Shown here piece after piece: positions 8,444-16,910 of a DNA stretch of 45,139 nucleotides (within the stretch, counting starts at the first letter, position 1; each line of letters starts with the position of its first letter). The notes beneath the pieces were generated by a model that ran no database searches, was not told where the DNA came from, and saw only the letters and a program-made list of their open reading frames with translations. Origin of the DNA: Halorhodospira sp. (GTDB lineage: Bacteria; Pseudomonadota; Gammaproteobacteria; Nitrococcales; Halorhodospiraceae); contig SKJZ01000202.1 in NCBI GenBank assembly GCA_007121755.1, positions 1 through 45,139 on the forward strand, in the 5' to 3' direction. Position numbers and translations under genes: made by a program.

Positions 8444-9643
8444 ATGACCGACAATAACGTTATGAAAGGCTCCGCCGGCACCGGTCTCTTGGTGCTGTCC
8501 TTGTTGGTAATGGTGGCGGGCTTCGGCTATGCCGCCATGAACATGGCGGCCCACGGCCACGCCGCGTTCAACACCGACGCCAACGTCGCATGGGGTCAAC
8601 CCATTTCGACCTATCTGTACTTCGCGCTGGCCTCCTCCGGCCTCGGGCTGCTCGCGGCGGTGCCGCTGGTATTCAAGGTCAAGGAGTACTATCCGGTGGC
8701 GAAGCGCTGCATCTTCCTCGCCTTCATCATCCTGATCTCCGGTATGGCCGTCCTGGCCATGGAACTCGGCCACACCTTCCGGATGATCTGGGCGCTGCCC
8801 TTCGGGATGCAGGTGCAGTCGGCGATGTTCTGGATGGGTGTCCTCTACGCTCTGGATCTGCTCTTTTTGCTCTGGAAGTTCCAGCGCATGGAAGGTCGGG
8901 ACTGGGACAGCAAGACGACCTTGCAGATCGGCATCGCCTCCTTCCTCGGCGTGCTGCTGGCCAGCGGTAATTTGGCGCTGATCTTCGGCATGATGAGCAT
9001 GCGGCCGTTCTGGTTCGATCCGTCGCTGCCCATCTACTTCTACCTGACCGGTATCGCCAGCGGCATGGCCGCGTTGGTCTTCTACACCTATCTCGCCTAC
9101 GGCTTCGATCGGGGGAAGATGCCGGCGGCGCTCAGGCAACTTATGGAAGGCGGCCTGCCGAAGCTTTTCGTCACACTGCTCGGAATCACGTTCCTGTTCA
9201 TTATGGTGCGAATGATCACGGGTCTGTACGCCAACGCCCCGGAGATCAATCTGGTCTGGTCGGACTATATCCTCGCCTCGCCGGTCTACCACATATCGCT
9301 GTGGGGCGGCATCCTGCTGCCGTTCCTGCTGCTGCTCTCCCCGACACTACGGGTGCAGCCGGCGGTACAGGTCGCGTGCGCCGTCCTGGTCTTCGGCGGA
9401 CTGTTCGCGGAGCGCTACTTCTTCGTGGTCGGCGGCCAGGTGATCCCGCTGTTCAAGGGCACCTGGGCCTGGGACATCTCCCAGTACGCCCCGTCGGCAA
9501 CGGAGTGGAGCCTGACGTTCATGGGCGCGGCGATGATCTTCGTGCTCTACGTCCTGGGCGAGAAGATGTTCAACCTCTCCGACAGCCCGGCCGACACCCC
9601 GTCAGGTGCGTCGCAACCGGCGGGCGCCAAGGCTACTGCGTAG
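8444..9643 (+). CDS. arxC: NrfD/PsrC-family polytopic membrane quinone-interacting subunit (ArxC-like)
   Basis: 399 aa; many hydrophobic helices; directly downstream of the FeS subunit, as in CISM-type oxidoreductases. Confidence 0.85.
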   Translation: MTDNNVMKGSAGTGLLVLSLLVMVAGFGYAAMNMAAHGHAAFNTDANVAWGQPISTYLYFALASSGLGLLAAVPLVFKVKEYYPVAKRCIFLAFIILISGMAVLAMELGHTFRMIWALPFGMQVQSAMFWMGVLYALDLLFLLWKFQRMEGRDWDSKTTLQIGIASFLGVLLASGNLALIFGMMSMRPFWFDPSLPIYFYLTGIASGMAALVFYTYLAYGFDRGKMPAALRQLMEGGLPKLFVTLLGITFLFIMVRMITGLYANAPEINLVWSDYILASPVYHISLWGGILLPFLLLLSPTLRVQPAVQVACAVLVFGGLFAERYFFVVGGQVIPLFKGTWAWDISQYAPSATEWSLTFMGAAMIFVLYVLGEKMFNLSDSPADTPSGASQPAGAKATA

Positions 9644-9673
9644 CCACGGCGCACTTGTAACGTAGTATGGTCG

Positions 9674-9703
9674 AAGGGCCGGGTACACCCGGCCCTTCTT
9701 TTG
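9674..9703 (+). terminator. Rho-independent terminator between arxC and arxD
   Basis: AAGGGCCGGG-TACA-CCCGGCCCTT followed by CTTTTG; perfect 10-bp stem. Confidence 0.85.
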
Positions 9704-9756
9704 TCCGGCTCGCGCACGGACCGGAACATCCGTACCAGCAGAGCGGAGCAGAACCG

Positions 9757-10701
9757 ATGAATCGTAACGAACAGCCGTCCGTACCCGACCCGGCGGAGTT
9801 GGACCTCCGCGCCGAACTTCACCTCTGCCTAGGCCGCGCCTTCCTGCCGCCGTCGGAGCCGGAACTGGAACAAGCGCTGGTGGAGGCGCTGCCCCACGAC
9901 CTGCGTGCGCTCAATGAAGCCCTCGGCTACACCGCCGAAAGCAATCCCGAACGGTTCGCCGCCTCGGCCCGTAAGGCATCCACTCAACCCGAGGGCTTGA
10001 TGCGCCTCTACAGCCGTCTCTTTCTAGCGCCGCCGTTCCCCGCGGCTATCAATGCCGGCATCCATCTAGACGGTTCCTTGATGGGCGCCAGCGTGGTCGG
10101 CATGGAGGATTTCTACTTCCGTCACGGTCTGGAGAAGGATCGGGAGTTCAAGGATCTTCCCGACCATCTGGCGCTGCAACTCCAGTTCGTCGCGTACCTG
10201 CTGGAACTGGCCGCCGAGGCACTGCGAGCCGGTGAGGACGAGAAGGCCGCGGAACTCTTGACCGAAACCGCTGCCTTTGAGCAACAGTATATGAAGCGGT
10301 GGCTGCCCCTGCTGATCACCGACATGGAGAAGGCCGAGGCCGAATACGAGGTGCCGGCGGCCTATCGGTACCTGGCAGTGATGGCCCTCGATGCGGTGGC
10401 GTGCGACCTCGAGGCGTGGGGTCGCTGGCCCGGACGCTCCAGTATCACCGAAAGCGCCGAAGCCGATCAGGAGCCGGCAGGACGTCCGGCGGCGGCATCC
10501 GGCGAACGCGCCGCCTGCCGTTGTTGTGGCAATGAGTACCTGCCGGCGGCCGAATTGGCGCAAATGGTCCAAGCCCTTGAGGCGCGCGGGTTGAGCACTG
10601 AACACTTGACCGTCTGCCCTGATTGCAGCGCCGCCGAGATGGGGCTGTCGCCTACCGGGCTCAAGCTTCCGGATGCGGTACGCCGACAGACTGAAAGGTA
10701 A
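9757..10701 (+). CDS. arxD: TorD/DmsD-family maturation chaperone (ArxD-like) with C-terminal zinc-ribbon-like extension
   Basis: ORF track start 9667 precedes/overlaps the terminator; ATG 9757 follows an RBS-like gagcggag. Body has TorD-like features (LYSRLFLAPPFPAAINAGIHLDGSLMG...DLPDHLALQLQFVAYLLELAAEAL); C-terminus CRCCGNEY...CPDCSAAEMG. Confidence 0.78.
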   Translation: MNRNEQPSVPDPAELDLRAELHLCLGRAFLPPSEPELEQALVEALPHDLRALNEALGYTAESNPERFAASARKASTQPEGLMRLYSRLFLAPPFPAAINAGIHLDGSLMGASVVGMEDFYFRHGLEKDREFKDLPDHLALQLQFVAYLLELAAEALRAGEDEKAAELLTETAAFEQQYMKRWLPLLITDMEKAEAEYEVPAAYRYLAVMALDAVACDLEAWGRWPGRSSITESAEADQEPAGRPAAASGERAACRCCGNEYLPAAELAQMVQALEARGLSTEHLTVCPDCSAAEMGLSPTGLKLPDAVRRQTER

Positions 10702-10717
10702 CCACGGCTGGCCCCTC

Positions 10718-11272
10718 ATGCGCCGTCGCGCCCTTACTCCACGACACCTGTTGGCCGCCGCGGTGGTAGCCGCGTTCTGTTGGCAACCCGCCGTAGCGGG
10801 CTTATCCATTGAGGAGTACCTTCCGCCCCAGGAGGAAGGTCTGGACGAAGAGACCCGGCTCCAACGCATGCGGGAGATCGAACAAGAGCGTGAGGAGGCG
10901 CGGCGCCGGGCTGAGGAGCGGGAGCGGCAACTGGAGGAGGACCGGCGGCGGCGGCAGGCCGAATTGGAAGCATTGCCGCCGGGACATCGTGCCTTGTTGG
11001 AGCACTGCGTCGCATGTCACGAGGAACGCGCTCTGCGCCGCACCGGCCGCTCCCGTATCGGCTGGCGCGGCGTCGTTTGGCGCATGGAGATGTTCCAGGG
11101 GGTCGATCTATCCCGAGATGAGCGCCGCTTGATCGTGCGATACTTGGCGGAGGAACACCCTCCCACCGCAGGCCGTATAGCCCGGGAGACCGCAATGGCG
11201 GTTGCCGCGCCGGCGGCCGTCTTTGGTGGTGTTGCCTTCTGGTTGCTCTACCGGCGCAGGAGTCGCAAATGA
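10718..11272 (+). CDS. Membrane-anchored monoheme c-type cytochrome with charged coiled-coil region
   Basis: From ATG 10718: signal peptide (LLAAAVVAAFCWQPAVAG), long E/R-rich coiled coil (QRMREIEQEREEARRRAEERERQLEEDRRRRQAELEAL), CVACH heme motif (11006-11020), WRMEMF methionine candidate ligand, C-terminal TM (AVAAPAAVFGGVAFWLLYRRRSRK). Confidence 0.7.
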   Translation: MRRRALTPRHLLAAAVVAAFCWQPAVAGLSIEEYLPPQEEGLDEETRLQRMREIEQEREEARRRAEERERQLEEDRRRRQAELEALPPGHRALLEHCVACHEERALRRTGRSRIGWRGVVWRMEMFQGVDLSRDERRLIVRYLAEEHPPTAGRIARETAMAVAAPAAVFGGVAFWLLYRRRSRK

Positions 11273-11739
11273 AGATCCGCAAGAACACGGTCGTCTCTGC
11301 CGATTACACGCTCACCACGGAGGGCGGTATCCGCCTCACCGGCAGCGACAGCGAGGGACCGATGGTCTACCTCCACGGCCACCAGCAGGTATTGGACGCC
11401 TTGGAAGACGCACTGGAGGGCGCGGAGCCGAACGAGACACGGTACGTCACCGTTTCGCCCGAAGATGGCTATGGAGAACACGACCCTCGTCTGGTCTTCA
11501 CCGCCCCAAGGGAGAATCTCCCCGATGAACCACTGCGGGAAGGCATGCTGCTGCGGACCACCGAACACGACGGACGCAGCTTCCCGTTACAGGTCGTCGA
11601 AGTCAGCGACGACGGGGCCGCCGTGCTCGACGGCAACCACCCGCTGGCGGGGAAGACGCTCCATTTCGAGATCCAGGTCACCGACGTACGGCCGGCCTCG
11701 TTGGAAGAGGTCCAGCGGCGCCGTGTCACGGAGAACTAA
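11269..11739 (+). CDS. SlyD-like FKBP-type peptidyl-prolyl cis-trans isomerase
   Basis: 156 aa; VSADYTLTTEGG, LHGHQQVLDALEDALEGAEPNETRYVTVSPEDGYGEHDPRLV, DGNHPLAGKTLHFEIQVTDVRPAS typical of the SlyD family. ATGA overlap with the cytochrome stop. Confidence 0.88.
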   Translation: MKIRKNTVVSADYTLTTEGGIRLTGSDSEGPMVYLHGHQQVLDALEDALEGAEPNETRYVTVSPEDGYGEHDPRLVFTAPRENLPDEPLREGMLLRTTEHDGRSFPLQVVEVSDDGAAVLDGNHPLAGKTLHFEIQVTDVRPASLEEVQRRRVTEN

Positions 11740-12404
11740 CTGCTGCTCAAGACTTCCGCCAACCAGGCGTCGATGGCCGCGATCTCTTCCATGCAGACCG
11801 CGTGTTCCATTGGATATTCGCGCCACGCCACTTGGTGACCGAGCCCTTGCAGACAGTCGCGGGCGGCTCGACCCAATTGCAGCGGCACCACCGGATCGTA
11901 ACTCCCGTGGGCCATAAAGATCGGGAGCGTATGGCGGGCGGCGCCCTCGGCGTCGGCACCGCCCGCCAGTGGCGGCAACCAGCAGGAGAGGCCTATCACC
12001 CCTGCCAAGCGCCGGGGATACCGCTGCACCACATGGAGCGCCGTCGCACCGCCTTGGGAGAAACCGGCAACGATCACGCGTTCGGGCGGGACGCCGCGGG
12101 AGTTTTCGTTGTCGATCAGCCGCCGGACCAGTCCTTCGGACTCACGCAGACCCGCCTCGTCGGACGGGGCCGCGCCGCTGAGATCCTTGATGTCGAACCA
12201 GCCGCGCATGGGCATGCCGCCATTCAGCGTGATCGGGCGTACCGGCGCGTGCGGGAAGATGAAACGGACGCCCCGCGCACCGGACCGACGCAGTTCACCG
12301 ACCACTGGCTCAAAGTCGTGGCCATCGGCGCCAAGGCCGTGGAGCCAGATCACACTGGCCGTTACTTGGCCGCCGGTCACAATTTCAACTGGCGCTTCGT
12401 CCAT
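11736..12404 (-). CDS. Alpha/beta hydrolase, carboxylesterase/phospholipase family
   Basis: 222 aa; VIWLHGLGADGHDF, GFSQGGATAL nucleophile elbow, AHGSYDPVVP, EYPMEHAVCMEEI. Confidence 0.88.
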   Translation of the reverse strand: MDEAPVEIVTGGQVTASVIWLHGLGADGHDFEPVVGELRRSGARGVRFIFPHAPVRPITLNGGMPMRGWFDIKDLSGAAPSDEAGLRESEGLVRRLIDNENSRGVPPERVIVAGFSQGGATALHVVQRYPRRLAGVIGLSCWLPPLAGGADAEGAARHTLPIFMAHGSYDPVVPLQLGRAARDCLQGLGHQVAWREYPMEHAVCMEEIAAIDAWLAEVLSSS

Positions 12405-12469
12405 ACCGTCCTCTATACCCGAGAATTTAAGCGGTTATAATCTACCGCCTTGAACGAGGCAATGCTGCC

Positions 12470-12583
12470 ATGCATCGAATCGCCGCTCTAGCCATTATGC
12501 TAACCCTGCTTGCCGCGGGATGCGGGCAGACCGGAGATCTTTATCTCCCGCCACCCCCCGAAGAAGAGGAAAACGACTCGTAA
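12470..12583 (+). CDS. lptM: LptM/YifL-like small lipoprotein
   Basis: Not in ORF track (37 aa): MHRIAALAIMLTLLAAGCGQTGDLYLPPPPEEEENDS; lipobox LAAGC then GQTGDLYLP, characteristic of LptM; immediately upstream of lysA. Confidence 0.85.
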   Translation: MHRIAALAIMLTLLAAGCGQTGDLYLPPPPEEEENDS

Positions 12584-12585
12584 TC

Positions 12586-13839
12586 ATGGCTGAATCCGGT
12601 TTCCATCGCGAAGGTGAAGATCTCTACGCCGAGGGGGTGCCGCTGCAGGAGATTGCGGACCGTTTCGGAACCCCTTGCTACGTCTACTCGCGGGGGGCTA
12701 TCCAGGCACGCTGGGAAAGGTACCGTCAAGCGCTCGGCTCTCAGGGCACGTTGTGCTATGCAGTCAAGGCGAACAGCAATCTTGCCGTTCTCGGTATTCT
12801 CGCTCAAGTAGGCGCCAGCTTTGACATCGTCTCCGCCGGTGAGTTAGCGCGTGTTCTGCGGGCCGGCGGTGACGCTGGCCGGGTGACGTTCTCTGGGGTC
12901 GGCAAAGGTACTCAGGAGATCCGGCGCGCGCTGCTGGCCGGGATTCGCTGCTTTAACGTCGAATCGGGCCAGGAGTTGGAGCGGATCGACCGCATCGCCG
13001 GAGAGGTCGGCGTCAAGGCGACTGTCGCAATACGGATCAACCCCGATGTGGAGGCCGGGACCCACCCTCATATCACGACCGGCGTTGAGGCGAGCAAGTT
13101 CGGGGTACCCCTCGAGGAGGCGGAATCGCTCATTACCGGCGCCGAAAAGTACCGCAACGTGCGGGTACAGGGGTTGGCGTTCCATATAGGCTCGCAGCTC
13201 ACCTCTGTGGCGCCCGTCGCCGAGGCGGCCTCGCGCGTCGCCGCCCTTTACGGCCGCCTGCGGGCCGCGGGTGTGCCGCTGGACCACGTGGACGCGGGTG
13301 GCGGCCTCGGTATCCGTTACGCCGACGAAACCCCGCCGACTCCTAAAGAGCACGTAGAGGCGGTCGCTACCGCCTTCGCTGGCATGGAGCCCCGCCTCTT
13401 TCTGGAGCCTGGGCGCGCTATCGTCGGGGAGGCCGGCGTCCTGCTGACCCGGATCGAGTACTTGAAGAGCCACGGCACGCGGCGCTTCGCAGTGGTGGAC
13501 GCGGGGATGAACGATCACCTCCGGCCAGCCCTCTACGACGCATGGCATGAGATCGAGGCCGTCGGCACCACGCGGCGTTCCGCGGACGCCGTAGACATTG
13601 TTGGGCCGGTTTGTGAATCCGCCGATTCGTTGGGCAAGGACCGTTACCTTGAGGTAACACCCGGGAGCGTGTTGGCAATCTACGCCGCCGGGGCCTACGG
13701 TTTTGTCATGGCCTCGCATTACAACAGCCGGCCGCGGCCCGCCGAGATCATCGTCGACGGCCAGCACGCCCACCTCGTCCGGCGGCGTGAGACGGTCGAC
13801 GACTTGCTGCGCGGCGAGTCGCTACTGCCGCGGGGGTAG
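12586..13839 (+). CDS. lysA: Diaminopimelate decarboxylase
   Basis: MAESGFHREGEDLYAEGVPLQEIADRFGTPCYVYS; CYAVKANSN PLP lysine motif; LEPGRAIVGEAG. Start moved from 12520 to ATG 12586. Confidence 0.95.
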   Translation: MAESGFHREGEDLYAEGVPLQEIADRFGTPCYVYSRGAIQARWERYRQALGSQGTLCYAVKANSNLAVLGILAQVGASFDIVSAGELARVLRAGGDAGRVTFSGVGKGTQEIRRALLAGIRCFNVESGQELERIDRIAGEVGVKATVAIRINPDVEAGTHPHITTGVEASKFGVPLEEAESLITGAEKYRNVRVQGLAFHIGSQLTSVAPVAEAASRVAALYGRLRAAGVPLDHVDAGGGLGIRYADETPPTPKEHVEAVATAFAGMEPRLFLEPGRAIVGEAGVLLTRIEYLKSHGTRRFAVVDAGMNDHLRPALYDAWHEIEAVGTTRRSADAVDIVGPVCESADSLGKDRYLEVTPGSVLAIYAAGAYGFVMASHYNSRPRPAEIIVDGQHAHLVRRRETVDDLLRGESLLPRG

Positions 13840-13844
13840 GCGCC

Positions 13845-14672
13845 GTGCGCTTCACCAAGATGGAAGGGCTGGGCAATGACTTCGTGGTCATTGACGCCGT
13901 CCGCCAGGAAATCGCTTTGACGCCGGAGCGGATACGCTGTCTGGCCGACCGCCGCCGGGGCGTCGGCTGCGACCAAGTATTGATGGTCGCCCCTGCATCC
14001 CATTTGGGGGCCGACTTCCGTTATCGGATCTTCAATGCGGACGGTACCGAGGTGGAACACTGCGGCAACGGGATTCGCTGCCTCGCCCGCTTCATCCGTG
14101 AGGAGGGGCTCTCATCAGCCGGCCGTCTGCGTATCGAGACAGAGGGGCGGGTCACCGAGGTCGAGACGCAACCCGACGGGCATGTCGCCGTCGACATGGG
14201 GCGTCCCGAGTTAGAGCCGCCCCGGATTCCCTTCAACGCACCGGCTCGTGAAAACCGCTACCGCCTCCATACCTCCAGCGGGGAGGTGCGAATCGCCGCC
14301 GTCTCCATGGGCAACCCCCACGCCGTGCTCTTTGTTGACGACGTGCAGAGCGCTCCGGTGGCGGCCCTAGGACCCGAGATCGAACGCCACACGCGGTTTC
14401 CAGCCGGAACGAACGTTGGCTTCATGCAAGTGCTCGATCGGGGGCGGATCCGGCTGCGGGTTTTCGAGCGGGGGGTGGGCGAGACCCCGGCGTGCGGCAC
14501 CGGGGCTTGCGCCGCAGTGGTGGCTGGCCGCCTGGCGGACCGCCTCGACCCGAAGGTCAAGGTGGAACTGCCCGGCGGCGAACTCGTGATAAACTGGCGC
14601 GGCGAAGGGAGGCCCGTATGGATGGTGGGGCCGGGCCGTACCGTATTCCGGGGGGAGATCGACCTGACGTGA
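13845..14672 (+). CDS. dapF: Diaminopimelate epimerase (GTG start)
   Basis: RFTKMEGLGNDFVVIDA, EVEHCGNGIRCLARF, ETPACGTGACAAVVAG. Confidence 0.95.
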   Translation: MRFTKMEGLGNDFVVIDAVRQEIALTPERIRCLADRRRGVGCDQVLMVAPASHLGADFRYRIFNADGTEVEHCGNGIRCLARFIREEGLSSAGRLRIETEGRVTEVETQPDGHVAVDMGRPELEPPRIPFNAPARENRYRLHTSSGEVRIAAVSMGNPHAVLFVDDVQSAPVAALGPEIERHTRFPAGTNVGFMQVLDRGRIRLRVFERGVGETPACGTGACAAVVAGRLADRLDPKVKVELPGGELVINWRGEGRPVWMVGPGRTVFRGEIDLT

Positions 14673-15367
14673 CCGATCACGCCGCGCAACAGACCGAACT
14701 CTATAACGTGGACGAAGAGGCGGTATCCGCCTACCTGTCCGACCATCCCGATCTACTCCTGCGGCGGCCCGAGTTGCTCTCGGCGATCGAGTTGCAGCAT
14801 GAATGTGGCGATGCCCGCTCGCTAATCGAACACCAGGTCGGCGTTCTTCGTGAACAGAACACGGTTCTGCAGCGGCGGCTGAATGAACTGCTGGCGGTGG
14901 CCCGCCACAACGACGGCACCGCCGAGCGCCTGCACCGGCTGACCCTCGAGCTCCTGAACGCGGACGATCTTCACGAAGCCGTGGAGACTCTTAAGGCCGG
15001 GCTGCACGAAGGCTTTCAGGCCGACGCGGTGGGTGTAATCCTGGTGGGAGCCGTCGGCGGCGATCCCCTGCCCGAGGTGGTGACTTACGACGACGCCCGG
15101 CTCCGCGCGCTGGCCGGCGTCCTGGATGAAGGGGTGCCGTTTTGCGGGGTCATTACCGACGCCCAACGCCGCATTGTCTTCGACCAGGCGGCCGACCGAG
15201 TCGCCTCGGCGACCTTGATCCCCCTTGTCGACCGGCGGCACTACGGTGTTCTGGGCATTGGCAGTGACAATCCCGATCGCTTTCACACCGGCCAAGGCAC
15301 TGTCTTTCTGCGGCGGCTCGGCGCCATTGCCGCCCGCGTGGTCAGCCGCCACCTCGGCGACGGCTGA
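14669..15367 (+). CDS. DUF484 family protein (GTG start overlapping dapF stop)
   Basis: In-frame GTG 14669; VTDHAAQQTELYNVDEEAVSAYLSDHPDLLLRRPELL; conserved dapF-DUF484-xerC order. Confidence 0.88.
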   Translation: MTDHAAQQTELYNVDEEAVSAYLSDHPDLLLRRPELLSAIELQHECGDARSLIEHQVGVLREQNTVLQRRLNELLAVARHNDGTAERLHRLTLELLNADDLHEAVETLKAGLHEGFQADAVGVILVGAVGGDPLPEVVTYDDARLRALAGVLDEGVPFCGVITDAQRRIVFDQAADRVASATLIPLVDRRHYGVLGIGSDNPDRFHTGQGTVFLRRLGAIAARVVSRHLGDG

Positions 15368-15373
15368 CCCGCC

Positions 15374-16297
15374 GTGCCCGACGAGGCCTGGATCCAACGG
15401 TTCGACCGCCACCTGGCCTCGGAGCGGCGCCTAGCCGAGTTGACCCGCCGCGGCTACCTCCTCGACTTACACGCCCTCACGGAGTTCATGCGTCGGGAGG
15501 GGGTCGCCGACTGGTCGCGGCTCACTACCCACCACATTCGGCGCTTTGTCGGCGCAGGCAGGCGGGCTGGCCTCGCCTCCCGGACGTTGAGCCGGCGGCT
15601 GTCGGCGATACGGACATTTTACGGGTATTTGATCCGGGAAGGCGCCGCCGCCGCCAACCCGGCTGCCGACGTCCGCCCCCCCAAGGGGGAGCGACGCCTG
15701 CCTAAGACGCTCGATCCGGACGAGATGGCCGCCCTGCTTGACGGCAACGACCACGGCGACCCGATACTGGTCCGCGACAACGCGCTGTTCGAGCTGATCT
15801 ACTCCAGCGGCTTGCGGCTTGCGGAATCAGTGGCGCTGAACCTCTCAGACGTAGACCGCCACGAAGGCGTCGTCCGCGTTCTCGGCAAGGGCGCCAAGGA
15901 ACGGGTGGTGCCTGTCGGCGGTAAGGCGCTGGGGCGGTTGGCGGAGTGGCTCAGTCTGCGGGGCCGCATCGCTTCCAGCGAGGAGCAGGCGCTGTTCGTC
16001 GGCCGTGGCGGGAAACGGCTGTCACCTCGCGCCGTCCAGCAGCGGCTACGCCAGCTCGCCGAACGGAGAGGGGTAGGCAGGCGGGTCAACCCCCACGCGC
16101 TGCGCCACTCTTTCGCCACCCACCTGCTGGAGTCGAGCGGTGAGCTGCGGGCGGTACAGGAGCTTTTGGGCCACGCCGACGTCAGCACCACCCAGGTCTA
16201 TACTCACCTCGACTTTCAACACTTGGCGCACGTCTACGATAAGGCCCACCCGCGGGCGCGCAGAAAAGGCGGCGATCGGGGAGGGACGAGCGAGTAG
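15374..16297 (+). CDS. xerC: Tyrosine recombinase XerC (GTG start)
   Basis: [76 protein letters not shown]. Confidence 0.95.
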   Translation: MPDEAWIQRFDRHLASERRLAELTRRGYLLDLHALTEFMRREGVADWSRLTTHHIRRFVGAGRRAGLASRTLSRRLSAIRTFYGYLIREGAAAANPAADVRPPKGERRLPKTLDPDEMAALLDGNDHGDPILVRDNALFELIYSSGLRLAESVALNLSDVDRHEGVVRVLGKGAKERVVPVGGKALGRLAEWLSLRGRIASSEEQALFVGRGGKRLSPRAVQQRLRQLAERRGVGRRVNPHALRHSFATHLLESSGELRAVQELLGHADVSTTQVYTHLDFQHLAHVYDKAHPRARRKGGDRGGTSE

Positions 16298-16350
16298 CCC
16301 CCCGCCTCAGGTACAATGCTCCGTTTGAACAGATTGAGAGGCTGACACCT

Positions 16351-16908
16351 TTGGAACCGCTGCACGGTACCACGATCCTCGCCGCCCAACGGAACGGCCA
16401 AACGGCCCTGGGTGGTGACGGTCAGGTAACTCTCGGGCATACCGTACTCAAGGGAAACGCCCGCAAGGTGCGGAGGCTCTATCACGACCGCGTGCTGGCC
16501 GGCTTCGCCGGCGCCACCGCCGACGCCTTCACGCTCTTCGAGCGTTTCGAAGGACAGCTCGAGAAACACCGCGGTCACTTGGCACGCTCGGCCGTGGAGT
16601 TGGCCAAGGAGTGGCGTTCCGATCGCGTGCTGCGCCGCCTGGAGGCGCTGCTGGTCGTCGCCGACTGCAGCACTCTGTTGACCCTCTCCGGCAACGGCGA
16701 CGTCATCGAGCCCGAGCACGACTTCATGGCCGTCGGATCCGGCGGTCCCTATGCACAGGCGGCCGCCCGGGCGCTGATGGCCAACACCGAACTCTCCGCG
16801 GTGGAGGTGGTGAACCGAGCGTTGACTATCGCCGGCGAGATCTGCGTCTACACCAACGGGAACATCACCGTGGAAACACTCTTCGACGAAAAAGAGGAGG
16901 CAAGCTAG
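16351..16908 (+). CDS. hslV: ATP-dependent protease proteolytic subunit HslV (TTG start)
   Basis: [26 protein letters not shown]-terminal threonine protease motif; [14 protein letters not shown]. Confidence 0.95.
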   Translation: MEPLHGTTILAAQRNGQTALGGDGQVTLGHTVLKGNARKVRRLYHDRVLAGFAGATADAFTLFERFEGQLEKHRGHLARSAVELAKEWRSDRVLRRLEALLVVADCSTLLTLSGNGDVIEPEHDFMAVGSGGPYAQAAARALMANTELSAVEVVNRALTIAGEICVYTNGNITVETLFDEKEEAS

Positions 16909-16910
16909 GG

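Noticed and set aside
8312-9292. 326-aa minus-strand ORF
   Set aside because: Antisense to arxC/arxB; His/Glu/Gln-rich shadow translation, no recognisable domain.
9667-9756. Upstream extension of arxD to the first Met at 9667
   Set aside because: It would translate through the intrinsic terminator hairpin; ATG 9757 has an RBS-like sequence and starts the conserved part.
12431-12448. GCGGT-TATAATCT-ACCGC inverted repeat around a TATAAT upstream of lptM
   Set aside because: Looks like a -10 element with a short flanking repeat; 5-bp arms are too short to claim a regulator site.
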